A stretch of 64,000 bases of DNA from Salipiger thiooxidans. Lineage in GTDB: Bacteria; Pseudomonadota; Alphaproteobacteria; Rhodobacterales; Rhodobacteraceae. Position 1 is the first letter of the stretch; each line of letters begins with the position of its first letter. This document shows positions 12,072-22,566 of the stretch, piece by piece. The translations under genes were made by a program, and so were the position numbers. Under the pieces are notes generated by a model that was not told the DNA's origin, ran no database searches, and saw only the letters and a list, made by a program, of their open reading frames with translations. The stretch covers positions 124,001-188,000 of the forward strand of contig NZ_FNAV01000002.1 of NCBI RefSeq assembly GCF_900102075.1, given 5' to 3'.

Positions 12072-12469
12072 CGGGATCCCCAGAAAGCAGTCAGCCCGTC
12101 GTTCACGCGGGCGATATCGGTGTCGGTGCCCGCGAGCTCGAACTTGTAGAGCAGCGGGATGCCGCATTTCGCGGCGATGATGTCGGCGGAGAGCCCGTAG
12201 GTCTTTCCGAAATTGCGGTTGCCGGAGCCGATGACCCCGCGCAGCCCGGCACGGCGTCCGGCGTCATTGAGGAAACGGATCACCTGCTTGGGCACCGCGC
12301 CGCGACCCTCGCCGTCGGCGTAGGTCGGGCAGATCAGCACGTAGTCGGCGGGGGGCTCGGGCATCGGCTCGGAAGGCGACACCGGGATGCGCAACGCCGC
12401 GCGGCCAAGCCGCGCGACGAAACGGTCGGTGTTGCCGCTGCGCGACGAATAGTAGAGCAGCCCCGCCAT
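12056..12469 (-). CDS. nrdI: NrdI flavodoxin-like protein
   Basis: A 137-residue flavodoxin-like protein that supplies oxidant for assembly of the Mn2-tyrosyl radical cofactor of NrdF. Signature segments are [13 protein letters not shown] (flavin phosphate loop), [13 protein letters not shown] and [12 protein letters not shown]. It lies 8 bp after nrdH and its 3' end overlaps nrdE, which indicates translational coupling. Confidence 0.94.
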
Positions 12470-12477
12470 GGTCGTGC

Positions 12478-12702
12478 TCAGGAGACGAGACGCCCGATCA
12501 TGTCCGGACGGAAGCCCGACCAGTGGTTCTCGCCTGCGATGACGACCGGCGCCTGACGGTAGCCAAGCTCGGTGACGCGGGCCATCGCAGCGGCATCCTC
12601 GGTCAGGTCCACGACATCATAGGGCAGACCGCGTGCATCCAGCGCACGGGTGGTCGCGGTGCACTGCACGCAGGCGGGCTTGGAATAGACGATGATGGTC
12701 AT
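12478..12702 (-). CDS. nrdH: NrdH redoxin
   Basis: A glutaredoxin-like protein of 74 residues with thioredoxin-like specificity that passes electrons to NrdE. The active site is CVQC in [14 protein letters not shown]; the C-terminal WSGFRPD segment is the classic NrdH motif. It is the first gene of nrdHIEF and is preceded by GAGGACGCC. About 115 nt of leader separate it from the cobalamin riboswitch. Confidence 0.95.
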   Translation of the reverse strand: MTIIVYSKPACVQCTATTRALDARGLPYDVVDLTEDAAAMARVTELGYRQAPVVIAGENHWSGFRPDMIGRLVS

Positions 12703-12755
12703 GGCGGCGTCCTCTGTCCTGTCTCATTCGTGAAGGGAACAGGCGACGCGCACGC

Positions 12756-12772
12756 AACGGGCACCGCCCGTT
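12756..12772 (-). promoter_or_regulatory. Hairpin between riboswitch and nrdH (possible expression platform)
   Basis: A perfect 7-bp stem AACGGGC / GCCCGTT with a 3-nt loop lies in the nrdH leader between the riboswitch and the start codon. It has no U-tract and does not cover the ribosome site. A second small hairpin (12787-12801, arms CGAAC / GTTCG) displays GGAGG in its loop. Confidence 0.4.
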
Positions 12773-12814
12773 CCGCCGACACGCCCCGAACCCTCCGTTC
12801 GCGGTCAAATCCAT

Positions 12815-12990
12815 GCTCCAGGCAGGTCTCCTGACTTCGCGGATCACCGCAGCGGCCCACCTTCCCGGGATGATCCCAGTGGCATCTTGGGCCGTGCTCT
12901 CCACTGACAGTTGCGGGGGCAGCGCCGGAGTTTCACCGGCTTCCCTCTTCACCGGAGGAGGCGACTCCCCCGACACCTGAAGCACCTACA
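12815..12990 (-). ncRNA. Cobalamin (B12) riboswitch upstream of nrdHIEF
   Basis: On the minus strand the conserved elements of the adenosylcobalamin aptamer appear in order: TAGGTGC at the 5' end, GGGAAGCCGGTGAAACTCCG, then GCTGCCCCCGCAACTGT (the B12 box core), CCACTGG, GGGAAGGTGGG, and AGTCAGGAGACCTGCC at the 3' end. Such aptamers usually repress when coenzyme B12 binds. The downstream genes encode a B12-independent ribonucleotide reductase, so the expected logic is that nrdHIEF is off when B12 can support a class II enzyme. A class II gene is not in this window. Confidence 0.92.
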
Positions 12991-13019
12991 TTTAGATACG
13001 ACACGTGCAGGGACGTCAA
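12991..13019 (-). promoter_or_regulatory. Candidate promoter of the nrdHIEF leader
   Basis: On the minus strand, TTGACG (13014-13019) and TCTAAA (12991-12996) are 17 bp apart and would start RNA just before the riboswitch aptamer. That position supports the promoter and the aptamer together. Confidence 0.5.
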
Positions 13020-13123
13020 CATGGTGTTTCTGAAAAGCCGGAATTTTGGTGAAGGAGTGGGCCGCCCTGCCCGGCTTTGCGGCGGCGGAAGGCGCCCGGC
13101 AGGGCTGCCGGGCAGCCCTGTTC

Positions 13124-14476
13124 TCAGGCCGCGCGCAGGCGCCTGCGGCGTGACAAATGCACCACGATTTCGACGGCGGCAAGCACAAGCATCGACAAAC
13201 CGACCAACGGGAAGAAGATCCCCGCCGCCACTGCCATCAGAAGCAGCGTTCGCGGGATTCGCCAGTCCGCCGGCACCTGCGGCACGCCGAGCGCGCCCGA
13301 CGGGCGGCGCTTCCACCACATCATCGCGGCCGAGACGCAGAGCATCACCATGGCCGCGCAGGCCGCCAGCAGTACGAGCTGGTTCGCGAGGCCCCAGGCC
13401 TGCCCCATGTGGATGCTGATGCCCCACTCCGCCGCCCATCCGAGCGCGCCCAGATCCGCGAGACCCGCGTCATACAGCACCTCTCCGCTGTACTGGTCGA
13501 GGTGAATCACCCGCTCGTCCGAGATGTCGTCGGGATAGACCGAGGCGGTGAACACGCCATCGGGACCGTTCGGCATCGACACCGCGTAGCCCGGCACGAG
13601 TCCCAGCCCCTCGACCGTGGCCACCACCGAGTCGAGCGCCTGCGGCACGCCCGCCGAGTCGCCCGACAGCGGCAGCGGCTGCTTCTCCATGATCCACGGC
13701 GCGCGATTCACCACGTCCCCCACGGGCACGGTCGAGACCGGCTTGCCCGACCAGTAGCCGTCCGGCATGCCCAGCCCCAGCGCATAGGCGTAGTCGTAGA
13801 ACTTGCCACCCCAGACGCCGGACCACGGCAGGCCGGTCATGGCGAGGAAGACGATGAAGGCGCCGGTGTAGATCCCCGTCACCGCGTGCAGGTCGCGCCA
13901 CCACGGGCGGCCGCGGCTGGCCTTTATCGAGACCGTGCCGAGCTTTCGCCCGCGCGGCCACCACAGGTAGATGCCGGTACCCACGAGCAGCACCATCCAG
14001 CCCGCGGCGAGCTCAATCAGGCGGTTGCCGAACCATCCGACGTATTCCAGCGAGTGCAGCTTGCGCACCACGTACATGGCGGGGCTGCCCGCGGCTCCGC
14101 CGTCCCAGAGATGGCCGAGCACCGTGCCGCTGTAGGGATCGACGTAGACGGTATCCTTGAGCCCGTCCTCGCCACGGATGCCGACCGCGGCGCTGCGGTC
14201 GGCGGCGGCGGGCGGTGCGTAGGAATAGAGCGTGCCGGGATGCGCCTCGAGCGCCGCGGCGGTGATCTGCGACGGCGCAAGCTGCGTGCTGCCCGCCTCG
14301 ACGAGGCGCAGCCGGGTGTAGGCGGCGTCGTTGATCTCGTCCTTGAAGAGATAGATGCCGCCGGTGACGGCGAGGATCAGCACGAAGGGCAGGATCACCA
14401 GCCCGGCGATGAAATGCCAGCGCCAGACAGCGCGATAGAGCGCGGCACCGGCCGCGCGGTTGGGGGTTTCGGTCAT
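13124..14476 (-). CDS. PepSY-associated transmembrane protein
   Basis: A 450-residue membrane protein of the PepSY_TM family: an N-terminal helix (WHFIAGLVILPFVLILAVTGGIYLF), a periplasmic PepSY-like region, a middle helix pair (MVLLVGTGIYLWWPRGRKLG and ITGAFIVFLAMTGLPWSGVWG-type segments) and C-terminal helices. Members are often found beside siderophore or metal uptake genes and may be membrane reductases, but the function is not settled. The ATG at 14476 is preferred to an upstream TTG. It follows the DUF2946-like gene and ends about 100 bp before the nrd promoter. Confidence 0.8.
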   Translation of the reverse strand: MTETPNRAAGAALYRAVWRWHFIAGLVILPFVLILAVTGGIYLFKDEINDAAYTRLRLVEAGSTQLAPSQITAAALEAHPGTLYSYAPPAAADRSAAVGIRGEDGLKDTVYVDPYSGTVLGHLWDGGAAGSPAMYVVRKLHSLEYVGWFGNRLIELAAGWMVLLVGTGIYLWWPRGRKLGTVSIKASRGRPWWRDLHAVTGIYTGAFIVFLAMTGLPWSGVWGGKFYDYAYALGLGMPDGYWSGKPVSTVPVGDVVNRAPWIMEKQPLPLSGDSAGVPQALDSVVATVEGLGLVPGYAVSMPNGPDGVFTASVYPDDISDERVIHLDQYSGEVLYDAGLADLGALGWAAEWGISIHMGQAWGLANQLVLLAACAAMVMLCVSAAMMWWKRRPSGALGVPQVPADWRIPRTLLLMAVAAGIFFPLVGLSMLVLAAVEIVVHLSRRRRLRAA

Positions 14477-14577
14477 GTGTCCAGTCCGATGGGCCGCGTC
14501 AGGCGCGGGCAATACGAGAGAGGCCCGGCGGCGGGGCGCCGCGGGCCGGGTCCGGTCGCGGGGACGGCGGGATGCCG

Positions 14578-14958
14578 TCAGGCGCGCTGCGGAGGGGCTC
14601 TCGGGGCGTGACTGGGGTTGCGGGCCTGCGCCGCACGATGCAGGTCGCGCATCCGCCGCCAGCCGTCATGCGGCAGCAGCAGGCTCTGCGCGTCCTCCGG
14701 CTGCGGCAGCGCCGCCTCGGGCAGGCCGTGACAGAAGGGACAGTGGTGATCGTGGCCATGGCTCTTGCCGCAGAGATCGCCCTGCACGGCGCCATGGGCG
14801 TGCTCGAACTGCGCGAAGGCCACGGCATCCGCATCCGGCGCCATCATCCCGGCCGAGGTCACGCCGGTCGCCGCGAGGGCGACAGCAAGCAGGACGGCCG
14901 GCAAGAGGGACAGGAGGCGCTGCAGCATCCCCTCGCTATGCCACGGCGCGGGCGGCAT
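14578..14958 (-). CDS. DUF2946-like small exported protein
   Basis: A small protein of at most 126 residues with an N-terminal hydrophobic segment (LLSLLPAVLLAVALAATG) that looks like a signal peptide or anchor, then a His/Cys-rich centre (GKSHGHDHHCPFCHGLP). This HCPFC pattern is typical of DUF2946-like proteins encoded near copper or haem/iron uptake genes. The start is uncertain: the Met at 14928 gives a cleaner signal peptide but has its purine stretch touching the ATG. It precedes the PepSY gene on the same strand, and both may form one metal-related unit. Confidence 0.65.
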   Translation of the reverse strand: MPPAPWHSEGMLQRLLSLLPAVLLAVALAATGVTSAGMMAPDADAVAFAQFEHAHGAVQGDLCGKSHGHDHHCPFCHGLPEAALPQPEDAQSLLLPHDGWRRMRDLHRAAQARNPSHAPRAPPQRA

Positions 14959-15021
14959 CGGAAGCTGCGTTCGCAGCCGTGCGGCGCATCGGCGCAGCGC
15001 GCCCTGCCCCGTCTGGCCATG

Positions 15022-15055
15022 AAAAGACCCCGCACGGCCAGCGCCATGCGGGGTC
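15022..15055 (-). terminator. Terminator of katG
   Basis: A 9-bp perfect stem GACCCCGCA / TGCGGGGTC with a 12-nt loop is followed on the minus strand by TTTT, about 45 bp after the katG stop. Confidence 0.8.
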
Positions 15056-15101
15056 CGATGTTGCTTGAAGCTGCCGGGACAGACGCCCCGGCGCGCCGTC
15101 G

Positions 15102-17351
<2,250 letters not shown>

Positions 17352-17379
17352 TCATGTGTGCTGGCCCCCTCTGCCAACC

Positions 17380-17392
17380 TAGAATCGTTCTA
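17380..17392. promoter_or_regulatory. Inverted repeat in the katG-oxyR gap
   Basis: TAGAATCGTTCTA, arms TAGAA / TTCTA around TCG, lies about 100 bp upstream of the katG start. It could be part of an OxyR-binding region for katG. Confidence 0.35.
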
Positions 17393-17437
17393 CCATCGGA
17401 GTTTCATCATTCCCAATTGCATTTTCTTAAACATCCG

Positions 17438-17452
17438 ATAAGCAGTGCTTAT
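17438..17452. promoter_or_regulatory. Candidate OxyR-binding palindrome
   Basis: ATAAGCAGTGCTTAT is a perfect palindrome around a central G and has the LysR T-N11-A form. It resembles the OxyR half-site layout ATAG-N7-CTAT. It ends 13 bp before the oxyR start, a position that suits autoregulation. Confidence 0.55.
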
Positions 17453-17465
17453 GATACCTCTGTCG

Positions 17466-18419
17466 ATGAAACACCTCCGCTATTTCGAGGCCCTCGCCCG
17501 GGTCGGCCACTTCGGCCGCGCCGCCGAGGTCTGCGCGATCAGCCAGCCGGCGCTGTCGATGCAGATCCGGGAACTCGAGGACATCATCGGCGCTCCGCTC
17601 GTGGAACGCGGCGCCCGGCAGATCCGGCTGACCACGCTTGGCGAGGATTTCGCCACCCGCGCGCGCGAAATCCTGCGCGCCGTCGACGACCTCGGCGATC
17701 TCGCCCGCGCCTCGCAGGGGCCGCTGGCGGGCCGGCTGCGGATCGGGGTCATCCCCACCGTCGCGCCCTACCTGCTGCCCGCCGTCATCACCGCGCTGAC
17801 CGACCGCTACCCGGGGCTCGACCTGCGCCCGCGCGAGGCGGTCACCGGCACCCTGATCCGCGACCTGCTCGACGCCCGGCTCGACACCGCCATCGTCGCC
17901 CTGCCGATCTCGGAACCCTCGCTCGAGGAGGTGCCGCTATTCGACGAGGAATTCGTGCTGGTGCGCGCCGCTCAGGACGCCCGCAAGCCGGTGCCGCGGC
18001 CGGACATGCTGCACGAGATGCGGCTGCTGCTGCTCGAGGAGGGCCACTGCTTCCGTGACCAGGCCCTGTCCTATTGCAAGCTCTCGCCCTCGGTCAGCCG
18101 CGACCTGATGGAGGGCAGCTCGCTCTCGACGCTGGTGCAGATGGTGGGCGCGGGCATCGGCATCACGCTGATCCCCGAGATGGCGCTGCCGATCGAGACG
18201 CGCTCGGCGCAGGTCTCGCTCGCCCGCCTGCCCGAGCCCCGGCCCCGGCGCACCGTCGGCATGGTCTGGCGGCGCTCCAACCCGCTGGCCGCGCAGCTGC
18301 GCGAGATCGCCGCCATCGTGCGCGACGCCGGGCTGCAGCGCCGCGACGCCGCCGATCAGTTGCCGGTGAGCGAGGCCCCGACGTCGATAAGCCCATTGCC
18401 GAGCGAATCCAGAACGTAG
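17466..18419 (+). CDS. oxyR: Peroxide-sensing LysR regulator OxyR
   Basis: A 317-residue LysR protein with the winged helix at residues 1-60 (FGRAAEVCAISQPALSMQIRELE). The redox Cys pair C195 and C204 sits in EEGHCFRDQALSYC, closely matching the E. coli OxyR C199-C208 segment, so disulfide-based peroxide sensing is very likely. The ATG at 17466 is used; the frame also has GTG at 17445 and ATG at 17451, but the palindrome overlaps those. The last 64 bp overlap the convergent hydrolase gene. Confidence 0.93.
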   Translation: MKHLRYFEALARVGHFGRAAEVCAISQPALSMQIRELEDIIGAPLVERGARQIRLTTLGEDFATRAREILRAVDDLGDLARASQGPLAGRLRIGVIPTVAPYLLPAVITALTDRYPGLDLRPREAVTGTLIRDLLDARLDTAIVALPISEPSLEEVPLFDEEFVLVRAAQDARKPVPRPDMLHEMRLLLLEEGHCFRDQALSYCKLSPSVSRDLMEGSSLSTLVQMVGAGIGITLIPEMALPIETRSAQVSLARLPEPRPRRTVGMVWRRSNPLAAQLREIAAIVRDAGLQRRDAADQLPVSEAPTSISPLPSESRT

Positions 18420-19480
18420 GCTCCGGCCACGGTCACCGACTCGATGGTGCCGCCGTCCTTGCGCAGCGTCTGGTAGAGCCGCGCGAGCTCGTGGCTGCGG
18501 TCATGCAGCATGGCGGTCGCCGCCGGCAGCGTCGAGATGTCGACGATGCGCACCTGCGATTCCAGCGCCCGCTCGAGCGCAACGGGGTTCTCGACGTCCA
18601 CCGCCCCCAGCCGAGGCCGCTTCGAAGCGAGCCGCGACGAGAGCCGCAGCGCGCGGTCGTCCTTCGAGACCATGACCGAGATCGGCGTCTCGAGATCGGG
18701 CAGCGCCGAGAGCTGCTCGCGGAAGACCAGCACGTCGATGTCTGGGGCGATCAGCACGACCTCGGCGTTGTTGACCACCCGGTCCTCGCCGCGCAGCGCC
18801 AGCGTGCGCAGCGCCTCCATGGTGAGCCAGCTTCCCATGGAATGCGAGGCCAGCAGGGTGCGGCCGCGCTGCGGGTCGAGATCGACGATGAGGTCCGCCA
18901 GCGCATCGCGCGACAGCGCGGCCTCCTGCCGGTCGGCGACATATTCCAGCGGGTGCCCCTTGGACGGCCACGAGAACAGGATCGGCGGCGAGGTCATCCC
19001 CGCCTCCTTGCTGTACTGCGCCAGCCGCAGCAGCGCCTCGGCGAAGCGGTAGTTGAAACCGTGGACAAAGACCGTTGGCTCGGACGAGGGGCTCTGCGCC
19101 ACCGCGCGTCCGGTCTCGGCAAGGAACGACCTGCGGTCGAGCGCGCCGGTGCCCACCACGAGGTAATCCTGCTTCGGGTCCGGCGTGCCGTCGTTCCAGA
19201 ACACCTCGCGCGCCGAGGGGGTCGTCGGCACCGAGATGTCGTAGTAGCGATAGCTCACCGCCAGCGACGGCTGGGAGGAAAAGCCGATGGACGGCGGCGC
19301 CAGCGGCGCCCGCGTGGTGGCGACGTAGACGCGGACCACGTCGGCGCCCTCGGGGCGCGCGACCGGGACCAGCGCCGAGGTGTCCGGACGCGGTGCGCAG
19401 GAGGCCAGCGCCAGCAGCAGGAGCGCCGCTCGCAGGACCGCCCCGGTCCGCGATGGTTGCCTGTTCATGCTCTTCGCCAT
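18356..19480 (-). CDS. Alpha/beta hydrolase lipoprotein (DUF900-like)
   Basis: A predicted lipoprotein of 374 residues: positive N-terminus, hydrophobic stretch, then the lipobox LASC with acylated Cys28. The mature part is an alpha/beta hydrolase of the DUF900 type: oxyanion HGFNYRF, nucleophile elbow SHSMGS, and RVYVATTR near the N-terminus, typical of these envelope hydrolases. The substrate is unknown; esterase or lipase activity is the family expectation. It converges on and overlaps oxyR by 64 bp. GGAG lies 7 bp before the ATG. Confidence 0.78.
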   Translation of the reverse strand: MAKSMNRQPSRTGAVLRAALLLLALASCAPRPDTSALVPVARPEGADVVRVYVATTRAPLAPPSIGFSSQPSLAVSYRYYDISVPTTPSAREVFWNDGTPDPKQDYLVVGTGALDRRSFLAETGRAVAQSPSSEPTVFVHGFNYRFAEALLRLAQYSKEAGMTSPPILFSWPSKGHPLEYVADRQEAALSRDALADLIVDLDPQRGRTLLASHSMGSWLTMEALRTLALRGEDRVVNNAEVVLIAPDIDVLVFREQLSALPDLETPISVMVSKDDRALRLSSRLASKRPRLGAVDVENPVALERALESQVRIVDISTLPAATAMLHDRSHELARLYQTLRKDGGTIESVTVAGAYVLDSLGNGLIDVGASLTGN

Positions 19481-19561
19481 GTGCCTGCTCCGGTGACCTC
19501 GGTCGCGAGCTTGATACCCGCTTGCCGCAACCTCCGGAAGCCGGTTGGCTGCGGCGCGGGG

Positions 19562-19584
19562 CCGCGCACGGTCGGCGTGCGCGG
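19562..19584 (-). other. GC-rich hairpin after the purine-type operon
   Basis: An 8-bp perfect stem CCGCGCAC / GTGCGCGG with a 7-nt loop lies 18 bp beyond the last gene of the operon. It lacks a U-tract, so termination is uncertain. Confidence 0.35.
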
Positions 19585-19601
19585 AGGGCTGACCGCCGCG
19601 A

Positions 19602-20522
19602 TCAGCGCCAGATCGGGTTCGACCACGCCCGCTTTCCGGCGCGGTCGATGACGGTGACGCGCAGCCACGGGCTGTTGCGGAACCGCTCGAGCGGGATCTC
19701 TGCCACGGTCATCGACTCGCCGTGACGCGCCACCGCCGCCGAGCCGTGGCCCTGCACGATCACGCTCACCACCGAGGTACATTCGACCCGCACGCTGGTG
19801 TCGCCCAGCAGGACGCCACGCAGCTCGGGCCCCTGGCTCGAGTAGAAATCGCCGCGCTTCAGCGCCTCGAGCAGCAGCTTGGGGTGGTTGGCCTCGGCCT
19901 TGACCATGACCCAGCCGCCGAAATGGTCGGGCTCGGTGAAATGCGCGTCGTCGGTGGCGATGAGGCTCAGGCGGCGCCCCTCGGATAGCAGCAGGTCGGC
20001 GGTATGCGCGCCGTCCGCGCGGTCGCAACCGGTGGCGCAGCCGTGGTTGTAGATCTCGACCGCGTGGGCGGCGTCGATGCTGCGCGCGTCATCCAGCGTC
20101 AGCCCCGACCATTGCGGATGCGCGATCGCCACGAAGGCCCCGGCGGCGCGGGCGCGGGCGGCAAGCTCGGGGCCCGTCTCCTGCCCCTCGACGGGGACGA
20201 AACCGGGCGCGTTGGGGGCGCGGAAATCCTCGGGCAGGCCCACGGCGAGGATGTGCCAGAGCTCGCCGTTCTGCATCGCGCCCGAGTGCAGCTCGGCGCC
20301 GAGGATGGTGGTGAAGCTGTTCGAGCGGTAGGGCCGCGTGTCGGCGATGGGATAGCCGAACTGGCCGATGAAGTGATCGGTCAGGGCGAGGAAGTCGTAG
20401 CCCTCGGCGGCGTAGCGGCGGCACACCTCTTCCGGCGCGAGGCAGCCGTCGGACAACGTCGAGTGGGTGTGCAGGTTGCCGCGCCAGAAGCGCCCCCTTG
20501 CGGTGAAGGCCGAAAGCGCCAT
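19602..20522 (-). CDS. PHP-domain metallohydrolase, CehA/McbA type
   Basis: A 306-residue PHP-fold protein. Metal-binding motifs in order: HTH with a following Asp (LHTHSTLSDG, H18, H20, D25), ALTDHF, AIAHPQW and ATDDAHF, the last two being C-terminal PHP elements. Relatives include carbaryl hydrolase CehA and many uncharacterised phosphoesterases, so the bond it cuts cannot be named. The start at 20522 has AGGAGA upstream. It is the last gene of the nine-gene operon, 62 bp after the permease, so it may act on the imported compound or on a pathway intermediate. Confidence 0.82.
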   Translation of the reverse strand: MALSAFTARGRFWRGNLHTHSTLSDGCLAPEEVCRRYAAEGYDFLALTDHFIGQFGYPIADTRPYRSNSFTTILGAELHSGAMQNGELWHILAVGLPEDFRAPNAPGFVPVEGQETGPELAARARAAGAFVAIAHPQWSGLTLDDARSIDAAHAVEIYNHGCATGCDRADGAHTADLLLSEGRRLSLIATDDAHFTEPDHFGGWVMVKAEANHPKLLLEALKRGDFYSSQGPELRGVLLGDTSVRVECTSVVSVIVQGHGSAAVARHGESMTVAEIPLERFRNSPWLRVTVIDRAGKRAWSNPIWR

Positions 20523-20584
20523 GCGCGTGTCTCCTGTGTCTTTGGCCCCGGGTATCGTGGCCGGGCGACGGTTTCGTGACAGGC

Positions 20585-21496
20585 TCAGGGGCCGAAAGGT
20601 TCGCCCAGAGAGGCCACGCCGTTGATCTTCAGGAGCCGTTTGTTGGCCGAAATCACCCCCAGCACAAGGATGGTGACGATGTAGGGTAAACTCGCCAGCA
20701 GCTGCGAGCTGAGCGCAACGCCCCCTGCCTGCGCCGCGAGCTGGGACAGCGACACCGCCCCGAAGAGCACCGCGCCGAAGAACACCCGGCCCGTCATCCA
20801 CGTGGCGAAGACCACCAGCGCCAGCGCGATCCAGCCGCGGCCCGCGATCATGCCCTCGGCCCAGAGCGGGGTGTAGACCGTCGCCGCATAGGCGCCCGCG
20901 AAGCCCGCCATCAGCCCGCCGAACGCCACCGCCCCGTAGCGGATGCCGATCACGTGATAGCCGAGCGCCCGGGCCGCGTGGGGGTTCTCGCCCACCGCTC
21001 GGATCACGAGTCCCAGCTTGGTGAAGCGCATCGCCGCCCAGATCGCCAGCGTGCCGAGCAGGCCAAGCCAGACCACCGCGTCCTGCGCGAAGAGCCCGCC
21101 AATGACCGGCAGGTCGGACAGGCCGGGGATTGCGAGCTTGGGCAGACCGGGGACGGTCAGGCTCTCGTAGCCCTTGCCGAACAGCGCCGAGAGCCCCTGC
21201 CCCAGGATGCCGATCGCGAGCCCTGCCGCCACCTGGTTCGACCGCACCGCCAGCGCCAGCCACGCGAAGACCAGCGAGAGCGCCGCGCTCGCGAGCCCCG
21301 CCGCCACGAAGCCCATGGCGTGGCCGCCGCTGTGGCGCACGACGATGAAGGCCACGACCGCACCCAGGGCCATCATGCCCTCGATCCCGAGGTTCAGCAC
21401 GCCCGAGCGCTCCGCCACCAGCTCGCCCAGTGCCGCCAGCAGGAAGGGCATGGCGGCAGCGAGCATACCGGCCAGGATGAAGGAGAGCGCGCTCAT
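20585..21496 (-). CDS. BMP-type (nucleoside/purine) ABC transporter permease 2
   Basis: A 303-residue inner-membrane permease of the BPD_transp_2 type. It opens with ATP-site-coupling helices and carries the hallmark GVLNLGIEGMMALGA and the motif RAVGENPHAARALGY, which in this family contacts the ATPase. About eight to ten hydrophobic helices are visible. Its start overlaps the stop of the other permease gene as ATGA. It forms the heterodimeric channel with that permease. Confidence 0.93.
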   Translation of the reverse strand: MSALSFILAGMLAAAMPFLLAALGELVAERSGVLNLGIEGMMALGAVVAFIVVRHSGGHAMGFVAAGLASAALSLVFAWLALAVRSNQVAAGLAIGILGQGLSALFGKGYESLTVPGLPKLAIPGLSDLPVIGGLFAQDAVVWLGLLGTLAIWAAMRFTKLGLVIRAVGENPHAARALGYHVIGIRYGAVAFGGLMAGFAGAYAATVYTPLWAEGMIAGRGWIALALVVFATWMTGRVFFGAVLFGAVSLSQLAAQAGGVALSSQLLASLPYIVTILVLGVISANKRLLKINGVASLGEPFGP

Positions 21497-22566
21497 GCCG
21501 CGACCTCCGCCGGTCGGGCGAAGCGGTAGCGGACCAGCACGATGGCGGCGAGGTAGCAGACCAGCAGCGAGCCCTGGAACACCTCGACCGCCGAAGCCGG
21601 CAGCCCGGCCGAGACCATGGCGTTGTCGCCGCCGATGTAGAGCGCCGCCATGAAGAGCGAGGAAAACACGATACCCACCGGGTGCAGCCCGCCAAGGTAG
21701 GCCACGATGATCGCCGCGTAGCCGTAGCCCGAGGCGATGCCGCGCTGGAGCTGGCCGAGCGGTCCCGCGACCTCGGCGGCGCCCGCGAGCCCCGCCGCGA
21801 AGCCGCCGATCAGCAGCGACAGCCAGACCGCTCGGCCCTCGGAAAAGCCCGCGTATGCGGTGGCATGGGGGGCGAGGCCTCCGACCACCAGCTGGTAGCC
21901 CTGGAAGCTGCGCTGCATGTAGACCCAGGCCAGCACCGACCAGACCAGCGCGAGGATCAGCGCCACGTTGACCCGCGTCCCGGGGAAGAGCGTCGGCACC
22001 ATCGCGTCCCACTGGAACATCACCGTCTGCGGGAAGTTGAAGCCCATCGGATCCTTCCACGGCCCCACCAGAAGGTAGGCCAGAAGCTGCGCCGCGATCA
22101 GGTTCATCATCAGCGTCACGAGGATTTCCGACGCGTTGAGCCGCACCCGCCAGAATGCCGGCAGCGCGGCCCAGAGCGCGCCGCCGATGGCCCCCAGCAG
22201 CAGCATCAGCGGCCAGAGCCACCAGCCGGTGGCCTGCGGGAACCAGACCGGGACCGACGAGGCGAAGATCGCGCCCAGCACGAACTGCCCCTCGGCGCCG
22301 ATGTTGATGACCTTTGCGCGGAAGCCGATCGCCAGCCCCTGCGCGATGAGCAGAAGCGGCGTCATCTTCAGCAGCACCTCGGCGAAGGAATTCCACGAGA
22401 TGAAGGGCTCGAGCAGCATGGCGTAGAACACCGCGCCCGGGTCCTTGCCCATCAGCAGGTAGAGCACGAAGTTCAGCACGATGGCGGCCAGCAGCGCGGC
22501 CAGCGGCGCCAGCACCGCCATGCGCCGCGAGGCGGTGGTGCGGCGGATCATCCGGTAGCCCATCAT
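21493..22566 (-). CDS. BMP-type (nucleoside/purine) ABC transporter permease 1
   Basis: A 357-residue permease with the signature KVINIGAEGQFVLGAIFAS and a large hydrophobic core. The paired-permease arrangement with a double-domain ATPase and a BMP binding protein is that of B. subtilis NupNOPQ-type guanosine/nucleoside importers and purine or riboflavin relatives. The start at 22566 overlaps the stop of the ATPase gene (ATGA); a second ATG follows directly. Confidence 0.93.
   Translation of the reverse strand: MMGYRMIRRTTASRRMAVLAPLAALLAAIVLNFVLYLLMGKDPGAVFYAMLLEPFISWNSFAEVLLKMTPLLLIAQGLAIGFRAKVINIGAEGQFVLGAIFASSVPVWFPQATGWWLWPLMLLLGAIGGALWAALPAFWRVRLNASEILVTLMMNLIAAQLLAYLLVGPWKDPMGFNFPQTVMFQWDAMVPTLFPGTRVNVALILALVWSVLAWVYMQRSFQGYQLVVGGLAPHATAYAGFSEGRAVWLSLLIGGFAAGLAGAAEVAGPLGQLQRGIASGYGYAAIIVAYLGGLHPVGIVFSSLFMAALYIGGDNAMVSAGLPASAVEVFQGSLLVCYLAAIVLVRYRFARPAEVAA

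Noticed and set aside
12617-12985. A 122-codon minus-strand open frame over the riboswitch
   Set aside because: It covers the conserved aptamer and runs into nrdH in another frame; RNA conservation explains the region better.
19602-21695. A single 697-codon protein joining the PHP hydrolase and upstream sequence
   Set aside because: The frame is open by chance through the permease region; the permease occupies another frame with clear motifs, and the PHP gene has its own ribosome site at 20522.
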